The translations under genes were made by a program, and so were the position numbers. A model generated the notes under the pieces. It made no database searches and was not told where the DNA came from. It saw nothing but the letters and a program-made list of their open reading frames with translations. Positions 38,665 to 49,439 of a DNA stretch of 64,000 bases are shown here, piece by piece (positions within the stretch are counted from its first letter, which is position 1; every line of letters begins with the position of its first letter). This DNA is from Amaranthus tricolor (taxonomy: Eukaryota > Streptophyta > Magnoliopsida > Caryophyllales > Amaranthaceae), in the NCBI RefSeq assembly GCF_026212465.1, contig NC_080059.1, forward strand, positions 16,258,651 to 16,322,650, written 5' to 3'.

Positions 38665-38905
38665 TTTGGTTTCAGCAGTTCTTCATTGTATTCATTTTTT
38701 TAACCTGATTTAACCTAATTTTGTTGAATTGTGAGATCAAATGTGCGTGTTGTCTCATGAAGCTTAGAGTTTGATCTTTTTCTTTGTTTTCGTACTTCTA
38801 TTTAGGGTTTTTTGGTATTGATAAGTTTGTCGCTTTCTTTTTCAGTTGGTTTACCCAATTTCAACATGAATTAGAAGAAAAAGAGGTGATGTTTTGTTTT
38901 TTAGT
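38665..38905 (+). repeat. Direct repeat flanking MULE1, right copy
   Basis: Second copy of the 31,395-31,643 sequence in the same orientation, with TTCATTGTATTCATTTTTTT, CATGAAGCTTAGAGTTTGAT, TTAGGGTTTTTTGGTATTGA and TTTCAACATGAATTAGAAG. Confidence 0.85.
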
Positions 38906-40544
38906 TTCTTTATTCATCTTATTGATTGAATGTTGTTGAAGCCATGTCATTGGATCATCCTCAAATTATGGTTCTTATCACTGCAACAGTGCAATACACT
39001 CGTTGTTCATTAATGAAAAATTCATCAAGGTTTTTCCCTCACATTTAGGCTTGTTCATATGTTCTTGATTGCAAATGTTATTAAAAAGATAATATTTGTT
39101 ATTGGAGTTTTTAGGGTTTGCATTGTTCTTTCAAATTTAAGTCTTGTATTTTTTTGTCTTGAAATTTATCAGTGATTGCTATTAATTATATTGACATATA
39201 TGGATTATGATAGTGTGATTATATTGTATCTGCATGCTACAAGTCAATTATAAATTGAGGACAGTTTAATGGAAAGTAGGGGCCTATATTACTGAATAAT
39301 TACTTGCAATTGTTTTTGTACTCTTGTCCTGTTCTACCCGATTTCTTAACTTTTTTACTGCTAACTTTCACATTGATTTAGCTCCATTGTTAGTGATACA
39401 TCGTCATCATCCAACCCAATATATTCCACTCATAGAAAAAACAATAGATAGGATCTAAGGAGAGAAGGACGGCGATAACCTATACCCATAGAGGAGAGAG
39501 CGGCCAAAAGACTCCCCTGGCTCGAGATACATCTCGTCCTAAATTTGTAATGACGCCTTAACATTGATTTTATCAGTGATTTAGGTAGCTGCTATTCAGG
39601 CTCCCTATTTGATTTGATATATATTGAAATGCAAGCCACTAATTGCTCTTTTTACATTCTTTGAATGTAATGGAGATTAGAACTAAAATGTTGTTAAATA
39701 CTCCCTCCTATTTAAGCTATTATTTTCATTTATTTTTGGTCAATATTTACTTATCACTCTTAATTTGTATTTTATTTTTAATCTATAAGTTAAAATATAG
39801 TCACATAGGATCTTGTTTGATTCGTATTAACTTTTTATAATTTTTAATTAAGAGCAATAAAAATATTAAGGATTATAATATTATCTTGACAAGTGTGAAA
39901 AAGTAAATAGGACTACTAGCTTGGATTATAAAACTTACTTTCAGTTTGATTGTGTTGAATGTTTTAGCTGATTGTTTGAAGAATATTGTGCACAAAAATT
40001 AAACCGTTGAAACTAATAGTTGCATAAGTATGATAAATCATTGAATGCTTTAATAGTTTTTTTTAGTGATGTAGCTTTTGCTCCATTTTAATTCTATTGT
40101 CTAATATAGATCTCTGTAGTATATGTTTATATGGTTGTAGGTTTTGGGTATCTGACTTTATCTTGTGCTATGCTTGTACAAGAACTGAAGAAGACTCATG
40201 AGAGCATCAACAGACGGTCGTGATACGGTGATGCAATCTTATTTTTGCACAATGCTATCCATAAAGGCTACACTACAGTTACTCAGGAAGGAGAAATGCA
40301 CCTTTGAGAAGATGGTAGAGTATGATCACAAGGTTCGTTGGGTGTTTGGCAATGCTTTTTGGTGATGAAAGCAATTCTTAAGAGTACTAGGGCTCTAATT
40401 GAAATTTCTGCTGGAATTTATGGTTAAGTTGTTGTGGTTAAGGTAGATTTTTGTTCAAAGTTCAGACATTGCCAAGCGGGTGACATTAGTAACTAGTAAG
40501 ACAACGAGTAGCTGTGATTTGGTATTTGATTAAGCTCGTGATTA
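38906..40544. other. Unassigned flank between the two MULEs
   Basis: AT-rich sequence with no gene I can support. A possible degenerate Stowaway MITE spans ~39,702-39,917: the left end is TACTCCCTCCTATTTA and the right end resembles its reverse complement (TAAATAGGACTA). Slightly more GC-rich stretches at 39,440-39,540 and 40,140-40,360 carry no recognisable motif. Confidence 0.45.
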
Positions 40545-40587
40545 GGGCTGCACACGGTCCGAACTAGTCTGGTTTGACACGGTCCGG
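40545..40587 (+). mobile_element. Possible hAT-like terminus
   Basis: TAGGGCTGCACACGGTCCG resembles the start of plant hAT-type elements, with GACACGGTCCGGTCC shortly after. It runs directly into MULE2 coding sequence, so it would be a truncated end only. Confidence 0.35.
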
Positions 40588-40656
40588 TCCAGTCGTACTA
40601 GGAAGAAGTCGTTGGAGGCAATCATCAGACTACAAGATATGTCTGATGAGCTGTAC

Positions 40657-41761
40657 TGTAACACCCCATGATTTATCGGGTTTAAAAAGAAAATATAATA
40701 AGATAAAAATAAATAAGATTATTAAATTATATTATTTTACATATATAATTATAAGAATAAAGTAATTAAATTTTAACGTTTAACGAGTTTTATCACGTAC
40801 GATGTCATCGCGTAACGTTTCTTTTCTGTTTTAACAATATCATAATAATTACTTAATCAATTAATTAAATTTTTTTAAAAAAAAATAATAATAATAATAA
40901 TTAGGGGAAATTGAGGGGGTGGCCAGTTGGTGGAGGCATGGGAGGAGTCTTGTAACTCCTCTCATAATTGTGTATTATGGCACAATTATGGCCATTATCT
41001 TAAGCGTCTATTAATTCTTAAACTCCTTTGATTTTCCTCACCATTTCAAAACTTCAAGTAAACAAAAAAATTCAGAAATTCTTTCTCCCTTTTTGCTCCT
41101 TGAATTCGGCACATTCAAAAGGAAAAAAAAAAATTCTTGTTATTCAATCCAATCTTTTGATCAAAGGGTAAGTTTAATTGAATTTTTAATTATAGATTTT
41201 ATATACAAAGATTTCTAAAAAGAATTATATTTTATGTATGATGATATCCAATGACTTATAAGAGGATTGAATATTTTTCTTTTATATATGAAAATTTTCT
41301 GTAATAATCCTTTAATAAACTTTAATTTGTTAAAAGGATTAAGAAAAGAACTTCTTGATCAATATTCTTTAATTAAATTTAAATTTGTTATAAGAATTAA
41401 GAATTAAAGTTATATTGATATTTAAATAACTTTTATGGTTTACTTTTCTCTAACAAAATTTCAATTGTTAGATGAAATTTAAATGGTATAAACCAAGTAG
41501 TGTAGTTATTCAAGAGATTATAAATCCTTTAGCAAAATTTGATTTGTTTGAAGGATTGTGTTTATACATATACGTTTTGATTTAAAAGGGTGATTTGGGT
41601 TTTACCTTTCTCTACAAAATTTTAGTTTGTCAAGAGAATTAAGTATTTAATTTAATTATCATAATTTATGAAATTTTAAGTTTCTTGAAAGATTTTGTGA
41701 ATGTGATCTTGTTAGATGTATTTTGGTCATGAGATTTAAAAGTTAAATCATTTGAATAATT

Positions 41762-41823
<62 letters not shown>
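40657..41823 (+). repeat. Gypsy 5' LTR, first part
   Basis: Starts TGTAACACCCC. Its last ~130 bp (GTTAGATGTATTTTGGTCAT, GATTTAAAAG, then ATAATA repeats) resembles 47,890-47,955 in the 3' LTR. The LTR continues after the nested element at 47,301 with TTCGGGCAGCAGCTG, which parallels TTCGGACAGCTGCTG at ~47,971. Confidence 0.8.
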
Positions 41824-42319
41824 TGATGTAAGTGTGATTAGGAAGAACACACTTAGATTTAAAAGTTTCTGATTTAAAAGAGTAGATAAGAAAGAATAGT
41901 AGAAGAATATTGATAAGAGCCAAATCACAAGAACAAACTCAATGATTTGGGGTTTTAGGCTAGAGACAAGACACACTCAATCTCCCCTAAGAATTAACAC
42001 TCAAGACAAACTCAAAGTGATAATTGAAATTACTATTTCTTTGGACAAACACAAGAAGAAAAAGCAATGCATAAAACTCAAGGTTTATATTCTGAAACAA
42101 AATCTGCCTTTTTTTGATTACAATACATTCCTTTATATAGGGTGAATACAAGATTCTAGAAGCTTTCAAATACATCCCCTATTTCAGTCAATACATCCCC
42201 TATTTCAGTCAATACATCCCCCTTTGTTGGTCAACAAATTCATGAATTAATTAGAGTTCATGTATCAAAATTCTTCTAGAAAATACAATGAACTTGCTGA
42301 TTTCTAGAAACTAAATTCA
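41824..42319 (-). repeat. 3' LTR of the nested retrotransposon
   Basis: 496 bp, minus strand. It starts TGAATTTAG next to the polypurine tract, carries a TATA box (CCCTATATAAAGG, plus-strand 42,131-42,143), and ends CACACTTACATCA at 41,824. The 32 bp at the 41,824 end are identical to 47,264-47,295. Confidence 0.8.
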
Positions 42320-42531
42320 TCCCCCCTTATGATAATGAAAATCAGCCCCAAAAGCTCAAAAATAAAAATAAAAATTAATATTCTGGACCAACATTGCATA
42401 TTGATGCCACCCTTGCTCTTTTGTACCATTTATTTGTATTCTCAAGTTAAGCATGTGACAATCTTGGATTAACATATAATTTTTTTTTTTAAGTTTACGA
42501 AGACAATATTGTCCAAAACCATACTTGAAAC

Positions 42532-43200
42532 TTAAAATAAACCATATCCATATGTTAAAAAGATTGACATGTGATTTGATTTTGAATAAGCCGATTGCTC
42601 TTGCATCATTCTCCTTTTCTTCGAAAAGAATTCGACCTCGAATTCGGTTATTCCTAAAAACACAAGTTCAATCTGACAAGCTTCAATATGTATATTTCCT
42701 CTAATCAACTCCTTTTCTTCAAAAATATACCCAAATTTAACACACCTTTCATCGATGAGATTTTTTAGTTTTTCTTGCACCAAATAAAAACTACGTAAAT
42801 TAAAATGATTGTTAAAATTGGTATTTGGTTGTTTTATTTCAATATTTTCTATGGGTTTAACTTGCTTTTCATCAATTGGCTCCTCATTTTTATCATTGGA
42901 AACTTTGAAGCAAGATATGTTCAACTCTATGGACTCTTCAACTTTTGTTTGATAAAAAACATTTTCATGGCTCTTCTCCCCAAGTTTAATTACAAGTTCC
43001 TCTCGGAGTATTTCTTCATCTACATGATCTTCTTTCTCTAGGACAAGGGACTTATACATTTTCTCTTCTTCCTCCATAATGGAACATTTGGAAGGTAAAA
43101 TAGATTTGAAAGGACATTTACAAGTAAGATGACTTTTATCTTTACATATAAAACATCTTTTACCCAAGTTGTTCAATTTTTTAGTAATAAATCGCAACAT
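42532..43200 (-). pseudogene. Gag-like zinc-knuckle protein of the nested retrotransposon
   Basis: Open frame of 222 residues. A CCHC zinc knuckle (CFICKDKSHLTCKC, residues 17-30) is followed by a Glu/Lys-rich middle. A tail near residues 190-210 (EFFSKKRRMMQEQSAY) resembles the C-terminus of a Gypsy polyprotein, by inference. Protease, reverse transcriptase and integrase are absent, so it seems a gag start joined to a pol end by deletion. The frame continues upstream across the CACTA insertion: joining 43,198 to 47,191 gives codons reading GDLAEMLRF in the same frame. The current ATG at 43,200 is therefore created at the insertion edge and is not the original start. Confidence 0.7.
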
Positions 43201-43591
43201 TCACTAGTGGAAAAAACCTCATTTGCTGCGGTTTTTTTGCCATTATTTGCTGCGGTTTTGGCCCCCAGCAATTGTGGTAGCAGCAAATAGCCTATTTTAA
43301 ATGCTGCGGTTATAAACCGCAGCAAAAAATTGCATTAATTGCTGCGGTCATGGGCGAAACCGCAGCAAAAAGTGTGTGTTAATTGCTGCGGTCATTGGGA
43401 AAAACCGCAGCAAATAAATTGGCCCATTAATTGCTGCGGTCTTGGCGAAACCGCAGCAAATAGCGTATTTTTTTTTTTGTTTTCCTTTTTATCCTTTTAA
43501 TAATGCAATAATAATACAATCACAGATAATCAACATTAATCTCTTTGTAATAATAAACTCTCGCTCGTATATATAATATAATATTATGTAC

Positions 43592-43622
<31 letters not shown>

Positions 43623-43664
43623 CATTAAAGTATAAAAAATAATCTATACTATAATTACAATTTA

Positions 43665-43967
43665 TCAAGGACAAATATTAGCAAGATACACGGCAATCTT
43701 GTCTTTTAATTCGCGCATCTCTTCACTTCTCAAAGGGCGTGTTTCCCTCGGAATGTCGTTTAAAACCTATATATAATATTAAAATAAAAGATTAATATAG
43801 AAATTAAACATTAGATTTTACCAATAATATATTTAATTAAGAAAGTAACAAATACTTACGGCATCTATATTTTCGACTCCAACCTCCTTCACGGCATTAA
43901 TAATATCGTCCATGAACTTCAGCGCGTAGTAGCCGCAATCAACGGACCCAGAAGGTTGTTGAAAGCA
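43665..43967 (-). pseudogene. ULP1 (C48) protease C-terminal remnant in CACTA
   Basis: Two exons with good GT-AG junctions: 43,967-43,860 and 43,766-43,665, ending in TGA. The first encodes QQPSGSVDCGYYALKFMDDI, the Gln and Cys catalytic region of ULP1-like SUMO proteases. The second encodes the terminal helix region (PLRSEEMRELKDKIAVYL). The upstream His and Asp half of the active site is missing. ULP1 genes are common passengers or partners of plant CACTA elements. Confidence 0.85.
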
Positions 43968-43990
43968 CTAAGAGAAAATAGATGTTAGTG

Positions 43991-44593
43991 TCAAAAACGG
44001 TTAAAAACGCATAAAATCGCAACTAACGCTTCTAATAACATTGTGAAACTAGCGTCACTCCAATTGAACTTTGACTTAATGTTGAAAATTGTCAACACTG
44101 CTGTTAGTTTGGTGAACTTTGTACATCCAGGGTACAAAGGCTTTTGAGAAGCCTCTGTCAATAAGTCAAAAACACGAGGACGTTTTCCTAACTCATCCTC
44201 GACTCCCTCCATCATCTCATCAACACGATCCACATCCTCATCGACATTCTCTTCATCTGTCTCATACCCATCAACATGATCTACTACATCCTCATTGACA
44301 TCGGCCACATTATTGACGTCCTCAACAACACTTTTCTCTTTGTAAACTCCCTCCTCACCATGCCAAACCCAAACATGATATTGAGGCCTAAACCCACGTC
44401 GAAGTATGTGCTCCCTAAGGATATCAACACTATCTACCTTTGATACATTGCCACAACTGACACATGGGCAATAAAAACCAACTCCCCCCGTCCTAACTTG
44501 ATGTTCAACCGCAATACTACAAAATTCTAATACGCCATCAATAAATTCCGACGATTCAATGCTTCCATACATCCAAGAACGATCGTTTGTCAT
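43991..44593 (-). pseudogene. CACTA transposase-associated domain remnant
   Basis: From the ATG at 44,593 the frame reads MTNDRSWMYGS, then CPCVSCGN and ILREHILRRGF, then VWVWHGEE. This is the pattern of the N-terminal transposase-associated domain found before TNP2-type transposases. An acidic Asp/Glu/Val stretch follows, then LTAVLTIFNIKSKFNWSDASF. The frame ends at 43,991 where the catalytic TNP2 domain should begin. The deletion joins it to the ULP1 tail. Confidence 0.85.
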
Positions 44594-45020
44594 CCTAATT
44601 AGTGTGATTAATTGATTCAAAACAAAATTAATACACAACTTTTAAACATATATACTTATTTATAATAAACATATTTACTAAATATGCTAATAATTAATTA
44701 ACAAACCACAAACCACAATATAAATAATAAACAACAAACCACATTCCTAAAAACATATTGACTCTAACTTTTCCAAGTGAAAATCAAGATGGTGAGAAGC
44801 TCACTAACTTAACCTTAAACAAATCACAATACATTTCATAGTCTACTTATCATTAACAAAGTTCAAGTTGCACTATTAATATATCGTTCATTCCCTCGAC
44901 CCTTTTAATTCTACGATGATCACAAGTGGGTAGTTCTCTAACACAACTATAACCAATTCACAATACATGCCATAGTCTATCTAGTAAGTAGTATCTATCA
45001 TCTAAACGTAATTCACAATA

Positions 45021-45264
<244 letters not shown>

Positions 45265-45876
45265 TTTTTCATCGAGATTGGATAAATGATATTTTATATG
45301 CAATCCTATCTCTAAAATAAGATGACCATATCATACAGATCATTTAGCCCATATCATACATATCATACAGACCATACCTATCTCTAAACGATATTTTCAT
45401 TCTTTGTTTTGATCATGATCTACATTAGAACAAAGCAACAAGAACAGAAGGGTTTTGACATTAAATGCGACCAGCAACAAGAACAAAGCAATGCTAATGC
45501 AAGACAATGAATCCAGTCATCAAACCTGAGTAAAGGGAGTAATACTAATGAAAATAGGTTTATAAAAGTTTAATCCCAACAGTACGAGATCAGGTATTCG
45601 ATGAGAAACATGAGAACTTAAATTCCATCCTCTCGTACCCAAAGTTCAAAGTTGGATGAAACTCCAAATCAAGACCAAAGGAATCAGCACAAACTGAAAC
45701 CTATCCACTAAAGCCAAGCATTTCAAGTAGTGCAAAAATCACACAGCTACATATTCTTATCTTTTTTTTCACGAATCATCAGAAACATCGTCAAACAGTC
45801 CCCCACCAGTTCTCATCTTGGAAGTAGAACAACCCTCACAAGTAAATTACAATATTTAATCGGTCGAAATATCATT

Positions 45877-46987
45877 AACAACAAATAATCAAGGGCATAT
45901 GTGAATAAACGCTAAAAAACCAACACCAACCTTTTCATTTCTCATGCCCATTTATATTTTTTTCAACAAGAACAGTAAGCAATTACAATGAGATATTTCA
46001 ATGCTTATTGAAATTAAAAAGAGAAATAATACCTTAATTTGTGAGTTTTGAAGATGAACAAGCAAATGCCTTTGGTTTCAAACAACGGTTTTGAAGAATG
46101 CGCACACAGTAGAACAAGAAGCAAACGTTTGCTCTGGGTTTGTGAATGAAAATGAAGATGAACAAAGCAGCAGAAGTAGTTTGATTGCGAGAACAAAGCA
46201 GCAGTACAGTAGCTAACGTATGGGTTTTGAGAGAACAAAGAATGGGTATTCGTTCGTTTGAAAGAACAAAGCAGCAGTAGTTTAATCGTTTTTGAGAGTA
46301 CGTAAAAGGGTTTTGTGAGGGTTTTTGTGAATATGGCGGGTTTTCTTAAAAAACCAAAGATTATTTGCTGCGGTTAAAAAGAAACCGGAGCAATTTTGTT
46401 AATTTTGAAGGATATTTGCTGCGGTTCATGAATAACCGGAGCAATTAACAACAAATAATCAAGGGCATATATATGTGAATAAACGCTAAAAAACCAACAC
46501 CAACCTTTTCATTTCTAGATGCCCATTTATATTTTTTTCAACAAGAACAGTAAGCAATTACAATGAGATATTTCAATGCTTATTGAAATTAAAAAGAGAA
46601 ATAATACCTTAATTTGTGAGTTTTGAAGAATGCGCACACAGTAGAACAAGAAGCAAACGTTTGCTCTGGGTTTGTGAATGAAAATGAAGATGAACAAAGC
46701 AGCAGAAGTAGTTTGATTGCGAGAACAAAGCAGCAGTACAGTAGCTAACGTATGGGTTTTGAGAGAACAAAGAATGGGTATTCGTTCGTTTGAAAGAACA
46801 AAGCAGCAGCAGTAGTTTAATCGTTTTTGAGAGTACGTATAAAAGGGTTTTGTGAGGGTTTTTGTGAATATGGCGGGTTTTCTTAAAAAACCAAAGATTA
46901 TTTGCTGCGGTTAAAAAGAAACCGGAGCAATTTTGTTAATTTTGAAGGCTCTTTGCTGCGGTTCATGAATAACCGGAGCAATTAACA
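45877..46987. repeat. 570 bp tandem duplication within CACTA
   Basis: ACAAATAATCAAGGGCATAT starts at 45,881 and 46,451 (offset 570). The second copy lacks 43 bp present in the first near 46,048-46,090. The missing part is flanked by the short repeat GGTTTTGAAG, so it was probably lost by slippage. Confidence 0.9.
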
Positions 46988-47249
46988 AAATTCCAAAGGG
47001 CTATTTGCTGCGGTTCGGCCTTAACCGCAGCAATTAATGAGTTTTGAAGGCTATTTGCTGCGGTTTTATGGTTAACCGCAGCACTTATAGTTTTTTTTTT
47101 TTTCTTATTAATTTTCCTCTTTATTGCTGCGAATACAAAAAAACCGCAGCAAATGAGGAGCAGCAAATACGTTTTTTTCCACTAGTGATTTCCGCCAAAT
47201 CTCCACAAGTGCCCTTTTTTTTTTTAAACACCCTTTCGATCCACAAAAA

Positions 47250-47261
47250 GCTCTGATACCA
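47250..47261 (-). promoter_or_regulatory. Primer-binding site (initiator tRNA-Met type)
   Basis: On the minus strand TGGTATCAGAGC lies 2 bp after the LTR end ...ACATCA. This is the standard plant tRNA-iMet primer-binding site. It fixes the orientation of the nested element and the 5' LTR boundary. Confidence 0.88.
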
Positions 47262-47401
47262 AATGATGTAAGTGTGATTAGGAAGAACACACTTACATCA
47301 TAAAAAAAATATTCGGGCAGCAGCTGTTCTGTCCCGGTAAAGGTGCCGATCCGGAAACGTTAGTCGTGTTCTGTTATTGGTTTGTGTATCCGATGCGTTA
47401 A

Positions 47402-47516
47402 AAAAACTCGTTAAACGTTAAAATTTAATTACTTTATTCTTATAATTATATATGTAAAATAATATAATTTAATAATCTTATTTATTTTTATCTTATTATA
47501 TTTTCTTTTTAAACCC
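47402..47516 (-). repeat. Inverted copy of the Gypsy LTR start
   Basis: The reverse complement of this stretch matches 40,676-40,790 nearly base for base (ATCGGGTTTAAAAAGAAAAT to TTTAACGTTTAACGAG). It lies between a forward LTR segment (47,301-47,400) and the gag-protease remnant, a position where no inverted LTR piece belongs. Confidence 0.9.
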
Positions 47517-47520
47517 GATT

Positions 47521-47830
47521 GGTGGACGGGTATCTGTTGTCAGTGCAAGAGAAGCTGACCAGGCGACGGATGTAGTTACATGTACGTTCGCCATTCATTC
47601 TATAGCTGTGAATGTATTATTTAACTCGGGTGCAACATGTTCATTTTCATGCAAAGAATAAAGAGTTTAATTTAGGAACATTTGAAAAAGTTTCTTATAT
47701 AGTGGCTGTTCCATCAGGAAGATTGTACAATTGTGATAGATTGTATAAGGAAGTGCCTTTAAGAATAGGGAAGGTCATTTTTCCTAGTGACTTGTATGTG
47801 TTAGATATGGAAGGCTTAGTGGTTGTGTGA
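47521..47830 (+). pseudogene. Gypsy gag-protease remnant
   Basis: Frame one gives SAREADQATDVVT, then VNVLFNSGATCSF, the Gypsy retropepsin pattern with D-S-G-A-T altered to N-S-G-A-T. After a stop near 47,659 another frame continues VAVPSGRLYNCDRLYKEVPL and FPSDLYVLDMEG, the conserved end of the protease domain. The catalytic Asp is replaced by Asn and the frame is broken, so it is inactive. Sequence ends at ~47,830 and runs into LTR. Confidence 0.85.
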
Positions 47831-47849
47831 TAGGAGATTTGGTCTTGTT

Positions 47850-49439
47850 TGTTTTATTTTAGTAGAATGTAATTTCGGTTTCGGTTAGGTGTATCTTGGT
47901 TATGGGATTTACAAAGGATTAAATAATTTAAAAAATAAAATAAAATAAAAATAATTAAAGTAAAAGGAATTTCGGACAGCTGCTGCTGCCTCGGTAGTGG
48001 CGCCCCGATCCGAGTGTTGGGTGTGTTTCGTTGTTGTCTTTTTTAACCGATGCATTTTAAAACTCGTTAAAATGCTTAAAATAACTAAAAATAGTAATTG
48101 GATGCTAGAAATTATGAAATTTGGTACCCAAGGTAATTGATGCGTTTCAGACGCAGCGGTAAAGTCGGATTTTTAATTTGAATTTTCTAAACTGTCCGAA
48201 ATGGCCATAAAAGTTTCTGGTCAGAATGTAAAATTTGGAACTATTGGGAGTTGGATGAAAACATTTGAAATTATCAAGTCTTAGTGATATATTAATGGTA
48301 TTGAGTGGATTAAATGTTTAAACACGATCTAATACGTGATCGTTTTTTGTGTGTTATTTAGGACCTCGTTTCATAAGAGGGCGAAATTCTTATTGCGCTT
48401 GAACAACGTGTGGTTGCAGCGTTCAAAGGTACACGCTTAGACCATACTGTTTATATGGTTGTGCAAGTAATGTTGTTTTATTTTTAATCGAGGCTTTGTA
48501 AATCACATAAGGATTAGACACCTCAAATAATATGAAATAATTAATTGAAAATTGAATTTATGTGCTTGTCACCCAAAGGGGTTGACGTTTGGTTATGTTA
48601 CCCAAAGGGGTTAACGATTGGTTTGGATTATTATAATTATTGTTCCCATGGTAGTTTTGGATCACTACGGTCACCATGGGGGTATGCATACTTTAGCCTT
48701 TGGCGACCCGAATAGGATGGGCAACGTCTTAGGTCGGTGGTTGCCTTGGGATTAGCTCTCCCAAGTGTATTCCACCAAATGGATTGGTTTTATACTTGAA
48801 CGACCCGAACAGGACGGGCAACGTTTCAAGTTAGTAATTATCTAATAATGAATGATTATACTTGAACGACCCGAACAGGACGGGCAACGTTACAAGTTGG
48901 AATTATCGGAATTATGAATGTATTAGAGCCTATGCATGCTAGGATGAAAACATTGCTTGTTTTTCAACCTGGTTGATATTTGTATGAAGTCTCTGACGTG
49001 TATTGAATTGTTTCTTTGAAACCTACTGTTTTTTGTCTTACGACGACTAGTAGGCTGATTGCAGGTGGGATCTGGAGTGAGGTCTTGACTTAGAACCTGT
49101 AATCATCAAGACTATGCTATTATCTTTTGTATTAGATTATGAGTAGAATGAAACTCTGTATTTATGTACAAGGGGATAGAGTAGTTTTTCTTTTCGCTTC
49201 CGCTACTTCAATTAGTTGGTTTAGAGGCCTTAAGGCTCTCCTTTAGGCTCTCAAGTTGTACGTTAGAACTTCCGCTGACTTATTATTTTTCACGCTGGTA
49301 CTGTTTTTGTTTTATCTATATTTCTTTATCGACGGAACGTTGACGGTCCTAGAGAAAAGTCTTCTCTAAAGTCCAAAAAGGTGAACCGGAATTTGTATTT
49401 TCATATGGATTTCCGGGTCACTTAAACCGGACCGTTACA
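47850..49439 (+). repeat. Gypsy 3' LTR (start missing)
   Basis: Begins within the LTR rather than at TGTAACACCCC and ends ...CGGACCGTTACA. It contains three imperfect internal repeats built on CGACCCGAACAGGACGGGCA (~48,704, ~48,801, ~48,861). Confidence 0.8.

Noticed and set aside
31643..38665. A 9-bp Mutator target-site duplication around MULE1
   Set aside because: Candidate flanks (CCCAATCCT and AACACCCTT) do not match well; terminal repeat edges are uncertain by a few bases.
47250..47261. tRNA-like sequence TGGTATCAGAGC
   Set aside because: Only a primer-binding site complementary to a tRNA 3' end; no cloverleaf is present.
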